Below, in pieces: positions 1 through 9,063 of a stretch of DNA of 46,214 nucleotides. The notes under the pieces are model-generated. The model was given only the letters and a program-made list of their open reading frames with translations, was not told the DNA's origin and ran no database searches. The stretch spans positions 1 to 46,214 of the forward strand of contig CAZVSU010000008.1 in assembly GCA_964629645.1 (NCBI GenBank), written 5' to 3'. Each line of letters begins with the position of its first letter. Within the stretch, counting starts at the first letter, position 1. The DNA is from JAAKFL01 sp964629645 (lineage in GTDB: Bacteria; Chlamydiota; Chlamydiia; Chlamydiales; SLFE01). The position numbers and the translations under genes were made by a program.

Positions 1-52
1 CACGATACTGACCACAATGTTTAAATAATTACGAATCTTTAGGGAGGAGAGG

Positions 53-628
53 ATGTCTTCAGGAAAAGATGCGATCCAAGAAAAAATTGACCAAGGTCTT
101 GGAGAAGACAAAGCAGAGCACAAAGAAAAGCTTCGCGCATTTGCGTCAACGATTACAGAAGGAAAGACTCCGAAAGAGGCTATGGGTTTAAGCGACGACT
201 ACGTCGAGGGGATGTACAGCTTCGCCTACCGCCTTTACACCATGGGCAAATATGACCAAGCCCTCCAGCTCTTTCGGCTGATGGTCATGCTCAACCCCAT
301 GGATCCGCGGTTTCTTTTGGGTCTTGCGGCCTGCTTTCATATGCTTAAAAATTACGAGGATGCCTCGTCAAGCTATATGCTGTGCAGCATTTTAAACCCC
401 TCCGATCCGATTCCCTATTACCATGTGTCGGACTGCTTTATCCAGCTTGAAAACTACTCGATGGCCTACGATTCGCTGAATTTATGCATCGCAAATGCCA
501 AGGGGAAGGCTGACTACGACCAAATTAAAAACCGCGCCGAAGTGTCGCTCGAAGTCTTAAAGCAAACGTTCAACCCCGAAAAAGAAAAAAAGAAGCTGAA
601 GAAAGCCAAAAAGAAAAAGGCCGCTTAA
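53..628 (+). CDS. SycD/LcrH-type T3SS translocator chaperone (Scc2-like), copy 1
   Basis: A 191-aa TPR protein of the class II type III secretion chaperone family (SycD/LcrH; chlamydial Scc2). Such chaperones bind the hydrophobic translocators in the cytoplasm and stop them aggregating. Three TPR-like units lie at about residues 50-155, with the family signature YTMGKYDQAL then LNPMDPRFLLGLAACFHML and NPSDPIPYYHVSDC. The C-terminus is a lysine-rich tail that family members normally lack. A strong Shine-Dalgarno (GGGAGGAGAGG) sits just before ATG 53. It heads a run of co-directional, closely spaced genes with a paralogue at 2244 and translocators from 2822, matching CT576-CT579 order in Chlamydia. 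Whether it serves the 520-aa neighbour or the CopB/CopD-like proteins cannot be told from sequence. Confidence 0.88.
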   Translation: MSSGKDAIQEKIDQGLGEDKAEHKEKLRAFASTITEGKTPKEAMGLSDDYVEGMYSFAYRLYTMGKYDQALQLFRLMVMLNPMDPRFLLGLAACFHMLKNYEDASSSYMLCSILNPSDPIPYYHVSDCFIQLENYSMAYDSLNLCIANAKGKADYDQIKNRAEVSLEVLKQTFNPEKEKKKLKKAKKKKAA

Positions 629-659
629 AAAAAAGCCCGCGCGGCGAGGAGATCAATTT

Positions 660-2222
660 ATGGGAACCAGCCCCGATGTTGGGGGCTCTCGAGGAATGGG
701 AAGGCCTCAACAACTCGACTACACTGAACAGCAGCAAACCGCTCAAGTTGTCAACTTGAAAGCGGGCATGGGCATGGTCGACTCAGCTTTAGAGATCCCC
801 TTGCACCTGGTGGGGGGAGAGCGCTATCAATACGAGGCCCACTCGGCCAGACCCAACCTCGACACGAAAGTTTTAGTCTCCGTTGCCCGCCCCGACAGTC
901 CGGAAAAAAATCCCGCCGAAGAGGCGGAGTATCAAGAAATCCTCGATAAACTCCCCTTGCAGCTCTCCCTTCAACTACAAGACGACAACAAGAAACCGTG
1001 GGAAGAGCGCAATCCGAAGTTTATCGTCTTTGAGATCATCCTCCGATTTGTCGCTAAAGCCCGCGTTTGGCTGGAGAGTGTGTCAGACATTGACGCCTCC
1101 CAACACGTATCCAGCCGATCGAAAACGGATGCTTTTCCTAAAGCGACCCTCCGGGGATGGGTGGTTGCCGCCGAGCGCATCTTAGGCGTCATGAAATCCT
1201 CCCCGGCCCCTTCATTCATGACGCCGGCAGGCGTCCGCGACGTGAAGACCAATTTTACCCTGATCAAACGATTGATTCCTTTGGCAAAAGAAGCGCTTGC
1301 GGCAAAGGTCGGCAAACGAGGCAAGGTGCTGAAACGAATGGAAAAAGAGCTTATGCTCCTTTCGGCTCAAGTCAAAACAAAAAAAATCGGCGGCCTCTTC
1401 CGCATGACGGAGGCGCTGATTGACGAACTTGTCATCATAACGGGAACTTTACGAAAAAAAACAAGCGCCTCAAGCCTTATGGGCTGGCTTTCTTCTTGCG
1501 TTTCGCTTGTGGGAGGAAAACACTTACATGCTGTCATGGCCCTCATCTGCGAAGGGCGCAAAGACACCGGCTATTATCAACAAACATTCCTCCCGAAGCT
1601 CTTGACGTTGACAGCAGGCCTCTTCCCCGCGCTCGTTTTATATGCGTCGGGAAAAAGGAGTTTGGCAGAAAAAAACGACCCCAGGCTCGAAAAGGACGCG
1701 ATCCAGTCCCTTGCGATGAGGCTGGCCGGCGCGCTCATTGCCCATTCGAAAGTTGTGCCTTACCTCGGAGAAGGGGTGCTGGAAGAACTCGATGTCCCCA
1801 AAGAGGCGCAAACCGAACTGCTGGCGGCCTCTGAAATCTTAGCGTTTCATTTGCTCCTACTCGCCGCCGAATCGGGCGGCAAAGAAATTCCGGACGCCTC
1901 CCCGCTTTTGAGCAGCCTCAAAATGCGGCTTGCCCCCTTGCTCAAGAGAATCATCGAAAGAGTCAAAAGCCAAGGAGAAAGCAAACAGCTCAAAGAGATC
2001 GGCATTGCCTTAAGGCAAGCCGATATTGCTCTCAAACACAAAGAGGGAAGCTCAGGGTATTTTGAAGGGTTAAAAAAAGGACTGTCGGCCGTCAACATAG
2101 CGTACGACGACATCGCCGGCGAGAGCCTCAAGGCGACGAAAGTGGCCTCGCAGCTCTTAAACGGCATACACGAGACACACAGGCAAACCGATTTCACTAA
2201 AATGGTGGTGCAGGCGGCTTAA
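660..2222 (+). CDS. Unrecognised helical protein, candidate T3SS substrate between two chaperone genes
   Basis: A 520-aa protein with no family I recognise. The first 50 residues are Gly/Gln-rich and look disordered. The rest looks almost entirely alpha-helical, with Leu/Ala-rich amphipathic stretches at about 310-335 and 375-410 but no clear signal peptide or long transmembrane run. The start ATG at 660 has GAGGAG 8 bases upstream. It lies 31 bp after one SycD-like chaperone gene and 21 bp before another, the position of CT577 in Chlamydia, although CT577 is only about a quarter as long. Position and disordered N-terminus make a secreted substrate or translocation accessory protein plausible. 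That is inference from context. Confidence 0.8.
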   Translation: MGTSPDVGGSRGMGRPQQLDYTEQQQTAQVVNLKAGMGMVDSALEIPLHLVGGERYQYEAHSARPNLDTKVLVSVARPDSPEKNPAEEAEYQEILDKLPLQLSLQLQDDNKKPWEERNPKFIVFEIILRFVAKARVWLESVSDIDASQHVSSRSKTDAFPKATLRGWVVAAERILGVMKSSPAPSFMTPAGVRDVKTNFTLIKRLIPLAKEALAAKVGKRGKVLKRMEKELMLLSAQVKTKKIGGLFRMTEALIDELVIITGTLRKKTSASSLMGWLSSCVSLVGGKHLHAVMALICEGRKDTGYYQQTFLPKLLTLTAGLFPALVLYASGKRSLAEKNDPRLEKDAIQSLAMRLAGALIAHSKVVPYLGEGVLEELDVPKEAQTELLAASEILAFHLLLLAAESGGKEIPDASPLLSSLKMRLAPLLKRIIERVKSQGESKQLKEIGIALRQADIALKHKEGSSGYFEGLKKGLSAVNIAYDDIAGESLKATKVASQLLNGIHETHRQTDFTKMVVQAA

Positions 2223-2243
2223 AAAAAAGAGAAAGGAGACCTT

Positions 2244-2825
2244 ATGGCAAAAGAAGACGAACTCATCGAAACGGTGATGAAAATTGCCGAAGACGACTCC
2301 CCCAGAGTAAAAAAAGGGGTGGACAAGTTTTTAGAAAATGTATTCGAACACGGAATGCTCCCCAAAGACGCGCTCGGCATTAAAGAGCAAGACACCGAGG
2401 CCTTGTATGCCCAAGCCTACCAGATGTACAACATGGGCAAGTATCAAGACGCCCGCGCTGCTTTTGCCTCTCTCGTGACCATTGATCAGCTGGAGCCGAG
2501 GTTTCTGTTCGGCCATGCCGCCTGTTCCCATATGCTGGGCGAGTATCAATCGGCGGCCGACGTCTACATGCACCAGGCGATTATCAGCCCCGACGATCCC
2601 GTTCCCTACTACCACGCTGCCGACTGCTATTTGAAACTCGGAGACACCTTCTCGGCGACGGTCGCCTTGAAGATGGTGGTCGAAAGAGCCGGCAAAGAGC
2701 CCAAATACGCCACGATCAAAGAGCGCTCGCAGATGACTGTGAAAAATATTGAAGACAAAATCAAAACCGAGGAGCTGGGCACCCCGGAAGACATTAAACA
2801 GCCGAAACAGGAGAAGACCGAATGA
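2244..2825 (+). CDS. SycD/LcrH-type T3SS translocator chaperone, copy 2
   Basis: A 193-aa paralogue of the 53-628 product. It keeps the same TPR core (YNMGKYQDA, EPRFLFGHAACSHMLGEY, SPDDPVPYYHAADCYLKLGD at about residues 55-140). The N-terminal region is also family-like: FLENVFEHGMLPKDALGI resembles the segment before the TPRs in SycD/LcrH that contributes to dimerisation. Its stop codon overlaps the start of the following CopB-like gene (ATGA at 2822-2825). That translational coupling makes the 784-aa protein its most likely client. The Lys/Glu-rich tail (KQPKQEKTE) differs from copy 1, as expected if each copy has its own substrate. A good Shine-Dalgarno (AAAGGAGA) precedes ATG 2244. Confidence 0.9.
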   Translation: MAKEDELIETVMKIAEDDSPRVKKGVDKFLENVFEHGMLPKDALGIKEQDTEALYAQAYQMYNMGKYQDARAAFASLVTIDQLEPRFLFGHAACSHMLGEYQSAADVYMHQAIISPDDPVPYYHAADCYLKLGDTFSATVALKMVVERAGKEPKYATIKERSQMTVKNIEDKIKTEELGTPEDIKQPKQEKTE

Positions 2826-5176
2826 GTGAAGATGGAGCCAGCGGAGGAGGCGCTCTCGGAAACACCGACATGCAAGCGCAGATTGCACAACTTTTGCAGT
2901 CGCTCGGATCCGATCAGACAGAATCGACAGTTAAAACAGAGCAGAAAAGATCCCTCCCGAACCAAACAGACACATCGTCTAAAAGCGAAAGTTCTTCGAG
3001 CAGCAGCCGAAGTGCGATCGATCCCGGCAACCCAAGTCTTCCCCCGCCGAATGTGAGAGCCTCCAATGACGGGGGGAACCAATCGTTTTCAGGAAATGGC
3101 GAAGCCAAGCAGCTCGATCCGAGCAGCGGCATTCAAGTGGCCGAAGGAACCGAAATCACAGACGACACGCAGCAGCTCATCGACTTTTCAAAACATGAAG
3201 CGGGAGTCAAAGCCCTTTACGAACTTGCGGGCCAAGATGCCGCAAAAACGCTCTCTTTGCTCAATGAGTACTTCGACGAACAAGGGATCTCGACGCCCGT
3301 TCCCGCCACCCATCGCAAAATGGCCGAGGCTGCGCAATTTGGACTGACGAAGCTGCTCGCTGACGAAGGCATAAGCAACCCCGAAAACAAAGCCGAGCTT
3401 GTGATGGCCGGGACCATGACGCTTCGGTCCATTGTCACTTTTTCCGACAAAGTGGCAAGTGTCAGCGTCACGCCCGAAACGACGATGAACTCTCCAGGCA
3501 ACATCGCCAGGCTGGACGGATACTTAGGCGGCACGGAAGCTCTTGTCGGTCAAATCGTCAAGGAACTCAAGGCAGGCACGCTGCCGACTGACGGGTCTCA
3601 AATGGCGATTCTCGACTACTTGAAATTTATCGCCGACTTAGTCGCTGAACTGAGGGTTGTGTTAGCCAACTTATCGTTCAAAGACAGCGAGCATTCGGGA
3701 AAGGTGGCCCAGTTGATCACGCAGATGAACGACGCAAAACGCGCTTCCCTCGGGAAAAAGTTCGATAAAATGTGGGAAAAAATGGAGCTCATGAAAGCCA
3801 TGGACTACATCGAGCATTTTATGGGCATTTTAAACCCCATCATGGGAAGCACAACGATTTTAGTCGCGATGGTCTTGTTGCCGATTAACCCTGTGATCGG
3901 CGCGATCTTGCTCGCCGTTGCGATCACCTACTTCGTTGTGACCACGACACTGCAGCAGACCGGTAAAATGGATGATTTATTCAGGGAGATCAACGCTTTG
4001 ATTGAATCGTCTCTTGGCGCTCTTTTAGAAGAAGCGGGCGTGAGCGAAAACGCCTCTGAAGGATGGGCGCGCGCCATTTTTTGGATCGGCCTGATCACCA
4101 TTGCTGTTGCTGCCATCGCAGTTTTAAGTATAGCTCCTATGATCGGTGCCATCATCCCCGCGGTCATCACGCCGATCCTCATGACAATCCTATCTGAGTC
4201 GGGCGTCCTTGAGCTCATCATGGAGCAGTTTCAGAAATTGACGGGATTAAACGACATTTGGACCGCTGTTCTAACCGGTGTTTTGTCGATGGTCTTTTCT
4301 TTTGTCATCATGGGAATTACGGAAGTGTCGGGCTTCATTAGAGAAATTGCAACGCTCGTCCTCAAGATCATCTTTGAGATTGTCTTGGCCGTAATTGTCA
4401 TCGTCATTAAAGCGATTGTGTCCGTATTGACTGCCGGCGTCGGCGCCGTTTTGAGCGTCATTTTGGCTGCCCTTAAAATTGTGGTCACGATTTTGAAAGG
4501 GCTTCTTCCGATTCTTCAATGGATTGCCAAGGCCGCACAAACGATTATGGAAAAGCTGCAAGGTGTCGCAGAGCTTGCCGCGAACGTGGTCAAAAAGGTT
4601 TTGGACGCTTCCGTCAAACTCGCCAACGCTGTTCAAACGCTCATGAAGTGGCTCGAAACATCGATCAAAAAGATGAAAGAGATCTTCGACAAGTTCCTCG
4701 ACCAGCTCGACGAAGTGAGCGACAAAATCAAAAATGCAGTCGACCAAGTCAAAGACACCGCATTCGTTCAAGGGGTGCAAAAGCTCCGGGAGATCATGAA
4801 GAAGGTCAAAGGAGTTTTAGATAAATTGAAAGAAAAGGCCGACGACATCGCCCTGCAGGCCGTGACGCTGCTCGACGGCGGAACGAGAGCGGCCCATACA
4901 ACGACGCAAGCGGCCGTGTCGGCAGCGCTTGGCGGCTTGACGTTAAAACTGTCAGAAATCACCAAAGAAGAAGGCGAAATCGAGTATTTGATCTCGCTTT
5001 TGACCGGCCTTATCAAACAACTTCAAGCGATGATGGACAAGATGCTCGGCAAACACTCCGGCGGATCCGATGACGAGTTCATGAGTCAAGTGAAATCTTT
5101 GGCGAAAATGTTTGAACAGCTGATGCAGAGCATGTCGAGTATTTCCGACGAACTCGCCGCCAGCGCCGTCGTATAA
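2822..5176 (+). CDS. CopB-like hydrophobic T3SS translocator, 784 aa
   Basis: A large hydrophobic translocator candidate of the YopB/CopB class, which forms the pore in the host-derived membrane. The N-terminal 120 residues are Ser/Gln-rich and look disordered, as in secreted translocators. A soluble domain at about 125-310 carries GISTPVPATHRKM (155-167) and MAILDYLKFIADLVAELR (from 261). Several hydrophobic segments follow between about 340 and 570, for example ILVAMVLLPINPVIGAILLA. A long amphipathic/coiled-coil tail with heptad-like Val/Leu/Ile spacing spans about 570-760. It is much larger than chlamydial CopB (around 490 aa). It overlaps its upstream chaperone gene by 4 bp. The soluble domain recurs in the products of 6599-9058 and 9064-10350. 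The exact translocator class is inferred from hydropathy and synteny. Confidence 0.8.
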   Translation: MSEDGASGGGALGNTDMQAQIAQLLQSLGSDQTESTVKTEQKRSLPNQTDTSSKSESSSSSSRSAIDPGNPSLPPPNVRASNDGGNQSFSGNGEAKQLDPSSGIQVAEGTEITDDTQQLIDFSKHEAGVKALYELAGQDAAKTLSLLNEYFDEQGISTPVPATHRKMAEAAQFGLTKLLADEGISNPENKAELVMAGTMTLRSIVTFSDKVASVSVTPETTMNSPGNIARLDGYLGGTEALVGQIVKELKAGTLPTDGSQMAILDYLKFIADLVAELRVVLANLSFKDSEHSGKVAQLITQMNDAKRASLGKKFDKMWEKMELMKAMDYIEHFMGILNPIMGSTTILVAMVLLPINPVIGAILLAVAITYFVVTTTLQQTGKMDDLFREINALIESSLGALLEEAGVSENASEGWARAIFWIGLITIAVAAIAVLSIAPMIGAIIPAVITPILMTILSESGVLELIMEQFQKLTGLNDIWTAVLTGVLSMVFSFVIMGITEVSGFIREIATLVLKIIFEIVLAVIVIVIKAIVSVLTAGVGAVLSVILAALKIVVTILKGLLPILQWIAKAAQTIMEKLQGVAELAANVVKKVLDASVKLANAVQTLMKWLETSIKKMKEIFDKFLDQLDEVSDKIKNAVDQVKDTAFVQGVQKLREIMKKVKGVLDKLKEKADDIALQAVTLLDGGTRAAHTTTQAAVSAALGGLTLKLSEITKEEGEIEYLISLLTGLIKQLQAMMDKMLGKHSGGSDDEFMSQVKSLAKMFEQLMQSMSSISDELAASAVV

Positions 5177-5200
5177 GTTAAATTGAAGGAGACATAAAGC

Positions 5201-6574
5201 ATGAGTTCACCCAACGTCGACAATCAAAACGTTCAAGGAGCGGGAGGACAGCAGCAGCAGGCTGCCGACCCCTCCGCCGACCTCGAACAAAACATCGCCC
5301 AAGTCCTTGAAATGATCGCCGATAATTTCGGCGAAGAGGTCGAAGGCAAAGAGAAAAAAGGAGAAAAAAAAGATGTCGCAAGAAGCAGCGGCGTCTTCGC
5401 CGGCGCGGATGTGTTCGGCCTGCTCGGAAAAGTGGTGGGCATGCCGGGAAGCACCGCAGCGGCGATGAAGGAGGTCTTGAGGAATCCGGGCCCTCCCGGC
5501 GGGCCGCGCATTCCGGCGCCGATACGCGATTTAAGAGATGTTCCCGGCGACGCTTCAGGTTCGGGAAACCCTTGGCTGGCAGGGTCGGTCTTTACAGAGC
5601 TGATCATGATCATGTTCGAAATCATGCCCATTTTGTTTCAGATCAAGCTCGATGAAGCCGAACTCGAAGCGCAGCACATCCTCTTGCTACAAGAAGCGAC
5701 CATCAAGGGCGCTGAAATGGCGAAAAAGAAAAAAGAGTTGGAAGCCAAAGAGCTAAAGCTTGATGCGATCAAACAGTTTGTCCAAGCCGGCATCAGCATC
5801 GGCATGGCTGCCATGCAAATGGGAATGACCCACGGCGGCATGGCCAAAAGCGCCGCCAGCAAAGTCAAAAGTGGACTGAAAACAGGTGCCGGCATGGCCT
5901 ACCGCGGCGCAAAAATGGCCGGTAGTCATGGCTGGCAACGTTACCAAAAAGGTTATAAAAATTGGAAGCCTCCCGGTAGTGAGTTTCTGCGCAATCGAGT
6001 CAACCAGGCCAGAGAATTTAAGAACAGCCTCGTTAATTCCGGACCAGTTACTCGCCTCAAAGATTTCAAGCAAAACATGGCCGACCGCAAACAGAACCTC
6101 GCCGCAAAACTAAAAGGCGAAAACATGGCAAATTACGAAAAAGGAACTGAACACGCCAAAAACCTTGCAGAAAAAAGACATATTATTGCGGCCAATCGAA
6201 GGGAACGCATCCGGGAAGAAAAGGAAACCGCTAAAGAGGGAGAAAGTGCGAAAACAGAACGGACCTCGACCGATACCAAAAAACAGCAAGAGGCGCAAAG
6301 GATGCAGGCAAGAAATATGACACTGCAACAAATTGGACAGGCGCTCCAAGGCGTCGCCGGAGGGTTGATCGACTTAGAGAAAGCAGAAATACGGGCCGAA
6401 ATCGGTTCTGTCGAATACGTCCAGCAAGTGATGCAAGGGCTTCAGCAGGCGCACCAAAAAATGATCGACAGCGCCCACGAGGCCAGAAGAGAGGCCGCCG
6501 ACGGCTTATCGACGATGCTGCAGCAGCTCAACAACATCATTCAAGCGCAGCAGGCCTTTAATATGAAACGTTAA
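5201..6574 (+). CDS. CopD-like minor T3SS translocator
   Basis: A 457-aa protein in the CopD (CT579) position, directly after a CopB-like gene. The N-terminus is Gln-rich and looks disordered. One hydrophobic segment, FTELIMIMFEIMPILFQI, lies near residues 130-147. A charged coiled coil follows at about 150-190, then a Gly/Ala/Met patch, a very basic Lys/Arg/Gln middle region (about 215-350) and a helical Gln-rich C-terminus. One hydrophobic helix plus coiled coils fits the YopD/CopD class, the smaller partner of the translocon pore. A strong Shine-Dalgarno (GAAGGAG) precedes ATG 5201. The basic middle looks like an insertion relative to typical CopD proteins. The assignment rests on synteny and architecture rather than a diagnostic motif. 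Confidence 0.72.
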   Translation: MSSPNVDNQNVQGAGGQQQQAADPSADLEQNIAQVLEMIADNFGEEVEGKEKKGEKKDVARSSGVFAGADVFGLLGKVVGMPGSTAAAMKEVLRNPGPPGGPRIPAPIRDLRDVPGDASGSGNPWLAGSVFTELIMIMFEIMPILFQIKLDEAELEAQHILLLQEATIKGAEMAKKKKELEAKELKLDAIKQFVQAGISIGMAAMQMGMTHGGMAKSAASKVKSGLKTGAGMAYRGAKMAGSHGWQRYQKGYKNWKPPGSEFLRNRVNQAREFKNSLVNSGPVTRLKDFKQNMADRKQNLAAKLKGENMANYEKGTEHAKNLAEKRHIIAANRRERIREEKETAKEGESAKTERTSTDTKKQQEAQRMQARNMTLQQIGQALQGVAGGLIDLEKAEIRAEIGSVEYVQQVMQGLQQAHQKMIDSAHEARREAADGLSTMLQQLNNIIQAQQAFNMKR

Positions 6575-6598
6575 TACAATAATATAAGGAGGCAAGCG

Positions 6599-9058
6599 AT
6601 GCCTATTGAAAGTCTGGGGCAAAACGACTACCAAAATTTTATCGACCCCACAAAGGAAACAGAAGAAACGAGTCAAACAAGCTCGACAAAAGTCAGCGAA
6701 GAGCAATACGCAGATTCAGTGAATAAAGCGGAAGCTCAGGAAATGACCTATACGATGGAGGCGAACAATCCGAAGCTGACGCCCCCCAATTTTGACATGG
6801 CGGCAGCAGAGACCCAAAAGGGCGCCGACGCCAATTCCTTAACAGGGCAGCAGATCAACGAATTTTTAAAGGATTTTCCGCAAATTGCACAGTTCCTCCA
6901 GGGCCAGGAGACCATAACAGAACAAGACATTCACAATTTTGTGGTCAATAAGCTCCTCGAAAATCCCAACTCCATTTATTCGGCGGAAGCTTTGGCAGGG
7001 ACTGCTGTCGCCGAATTGATGCACAACGTCTTGCAAGTGACAAACGACCCCGAATTAAAAGCGCTTTGGGACAACTTAAGGGCGCAGATTTTAACGGAAA
7101 ACAATCCTATGGCCGAGGTGCTTCTCTCTTCGATGAAGCAAGATAACATCGACCGAGGGATGAGCCCCAAAGAGGCCGAGGCAAAAGCGGTCGGCGATCT
7201 TTTACAAAAGCTCGACGTCGAGCTCTCTGAAAACGGCGTCGTGACCCCCTACTACGGCACCCATCCCGAGATGAAAGAGGCGCTCTCGACCTTGCTGACT
7301 GAAAGGCTGGGAGGAACTGACGTCTCCGCCCAGTTTGTCGGTCAAATCGAGACTCTGCTTGCCTCGGAAGGAGGGATCATCGCCGCGATGAACGCTATGG
7401 CCGCTGTCTCCTCAGGAGAAAGCGTGGAAGACTTAATGAATGGCCCCATGCTGCAGATCGACGGCTCGCTGCAAATGATTAACACTGCCATAGCCCAAGT
7501 GAACAGCCTGCCGCTGCCTGAGGGAGAAAAAATGGCCATTTTGGCGTTCATGAAGCAGATTTCCGAAGCGCTCGCTGAACTCAAAGAGCTGATGGGACTG
7601 ATCAATTTGTCTGATGCCGAAAGGGCCGGACTTGAGGCTGCCGTCACAATCGAAAAGGCCATGGGACAGATGCAAAGCACGATCAAAAAAGTGCGCAAGC
7701 TCCTCGATGAAATCAAAAAATTAGAACGAAAAAGAAGCAAAATGGGCTTTTTGGGCAAACTTGGCAAAATTGGAAGCATCGCCGGTTTTGCTGCCATCAA
7801 CGCGCTTGCGCTTGCGCTGATGGTGGTCATCACTGTCGTCGTCGTCGTCGCCTTGACGGTGTTTCTCGGCCCTGCCGGCCTTCTGCTCGGCATGTTGCTG
7901 GCGCCGGTTATCTTTATGGCTGTCGGCGTTTTGTTCCTGCCGGTCTTTGCTTTAACCAGCACCTCGCTTGCTTTAAAAGAGGAGGGGAAACTAGAAGAAA
8001 TGATGGACGGCTTTTTCGGCTTTGCCATGGGAATGGCTGAGGCCTTCGGAATGAAAGATATGGCCGAAGACACCATCGCCTACATAGGGATGGGAGTCTT
8101 AGCAGCCGGTGTGATTCTTCCGGTTGCCATCCTCGTGATCGTCCCGGTCGTTGCGATCGGCTTACTTGTTCTTTTAGCTCCGCTTATGATCGTTTTGCTT
8201 CCCTTATTGCTGGTGATAGTTTTAGTGGCCCTCCCCCTTGTCTCACCGCTTCTTGTTCTCGGAAGCCTGGCATTTGGAGCGGTCGCAATGCTTTTAGTCT
8301 CGGCCGTTGTTCTGTCGCTTATGGCCTTGCCGCTCACTTTGGCCATGGGAACCGCCTTCTTGCCCGATCTTGTGTTCCGCTCCGGCGCCTTAGGCCATAT
8401 CGCAGGTTGGATTGGCCAGCAAGCGGGTTTAAGCGAAGACGAAACGCTCGAACTGGAGATGGGTTTTAGAATGACACTCGGGATGGCCAGCGCCATGGGC
8501 GGCTTCCAGCAGTCCGAGCGTATCGATGAGCTTTCGGCCGAAGAGCAGGCAGAAATCGAAAAAAGAGGCGGAGCGGAAAACGACGCTCTTGAAGCTGGGC
8601 AAAACCAAGGCCTGCTGTCCGGGATGAAAGGGTACACTCAACCTGTCCACTTTCTGTTAGAGCGGATGGCGCTTGCCGAAACATCGCCGGAGGCCATGGA
8701 AAAGAAGCAAGAAGAGCTCAAGGCCATGATGGCGTTGTTGCGAAAACTGATCCAGCAGCTTGAAAAGCTGATGATCGCCATTATGGGCGGAGGAGACCCT
8801 GCTGCCATCACAGAGGCCATTGCAGGATTCAAAGAATTTGTGCAAACGGAGATCGGTCACCATGTCGATCCCGGCGATCCGGAGCAGGTACAGGCCCAGC
8901 AGCAGGTCAATCCCTTCCTCGACGCGATGACAGAGGTCATACCGAACGTACTCCCCTCCCCCGATGCGATCAGAAGCCAGCTCAAAGCGCTCCAGGAAGA
9001 AGATTTCATTGATGAAGATGACGAGGAGATGATCCGAACAAGCGAGCTCATGGGATAA
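6599..9058 (+). CDS. Second CopB-like hydrophobic T3SS translocator, 819 aa
   Basis: A paralogue of the 784-aa protein in architecture and sequence. It has a polar N-terminus, a helical soluble domain at about 100-350 and a long hydrophobic core at about 395-600 with several membrane-length segments (for example ALMVVITVVVVVALTVFLG). The C-terminus is acidic and helical. The soluble domain carries GVVTPYYGTHPEM (213-225) and MAILAFMKQISEALAELK (from 312), which align with the 784-aa protein at nearly the same spacing. A strong Shine-Dalgarno (AAGGAGG) precedes ATG 6599. Two CopB-like genes flanking one CopD-like gene suggests alternative translocons or a composite pore. It could also be a secreted membrane-inserting effector. 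Confidence 0.75.
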   Translation: MPIESLGQNDYQNFIDPTKETEETSQTSSTKVSEEQYADSVNKAEAQEMTYTMEANNPKLTPPNFDMAAAETQKGADANSLTGQQINEFLKDFPQIAQFLQGQETITEQDIHNFVVNKLLENPNSIYSAEALAGTAVAELMHNVLQVTNDPELKALWDNLRAQILTENNPMAEVLLSSMKQDNIDRGMSPKEAEAKAVGDLLQKLDVELSENGVVTPYYGTHPEMKEALSTLLTERLGGTDVSAQFVGQIETLLASEGGIIAAMNAMAAVSSGESVEDLMNGPMLQIDGSLQMINTAIAQVNSLPLPEGEKMAILAFMKQISEALAELKELMGLINLSDAERAGLEAAVTIEKAMGQMQSTIKKVRKLLDEIKKLERKRSKMGFLGKLGKIGSIAGFAAINALALALMVVITVVVVVALTVFLGPAGLLLGMLLAPVIFMAVGVLFLPVFALTSTSLALKEEGKLEEMMDGFFGFAMGMAEAFGMKDMAEDTIAYIGMGVLAAGVILPVAILVIVPVVAIGLLVLLAPLMIVLLPLLLVIVLVALPLVSPLLVLGSLAFGAVAMLLVSAVVLSLMALPLTLAMGTAFLPDLVFRSGALGHIAGWIGQQAGLSEDETLELEMGFRMTLGMASAMGGFQQSERIDELSAEEQAEIEKRGGAENDALEAGQNQGLLSGMKGYTQPVHFLLERMALAETSPEAMEKKQEELKAMMALLRKLIQQLEKLMIAIMGGGDPAAITEAIAGFKEFVQTEIGHHVDPGDPEQVQAQQQVNPFLDAMTEVIPNVLPSPDAIRSQLKALQEEDFIDEDDEEMIRTSELMG

Positions 9059-9063
9059 ACGCT

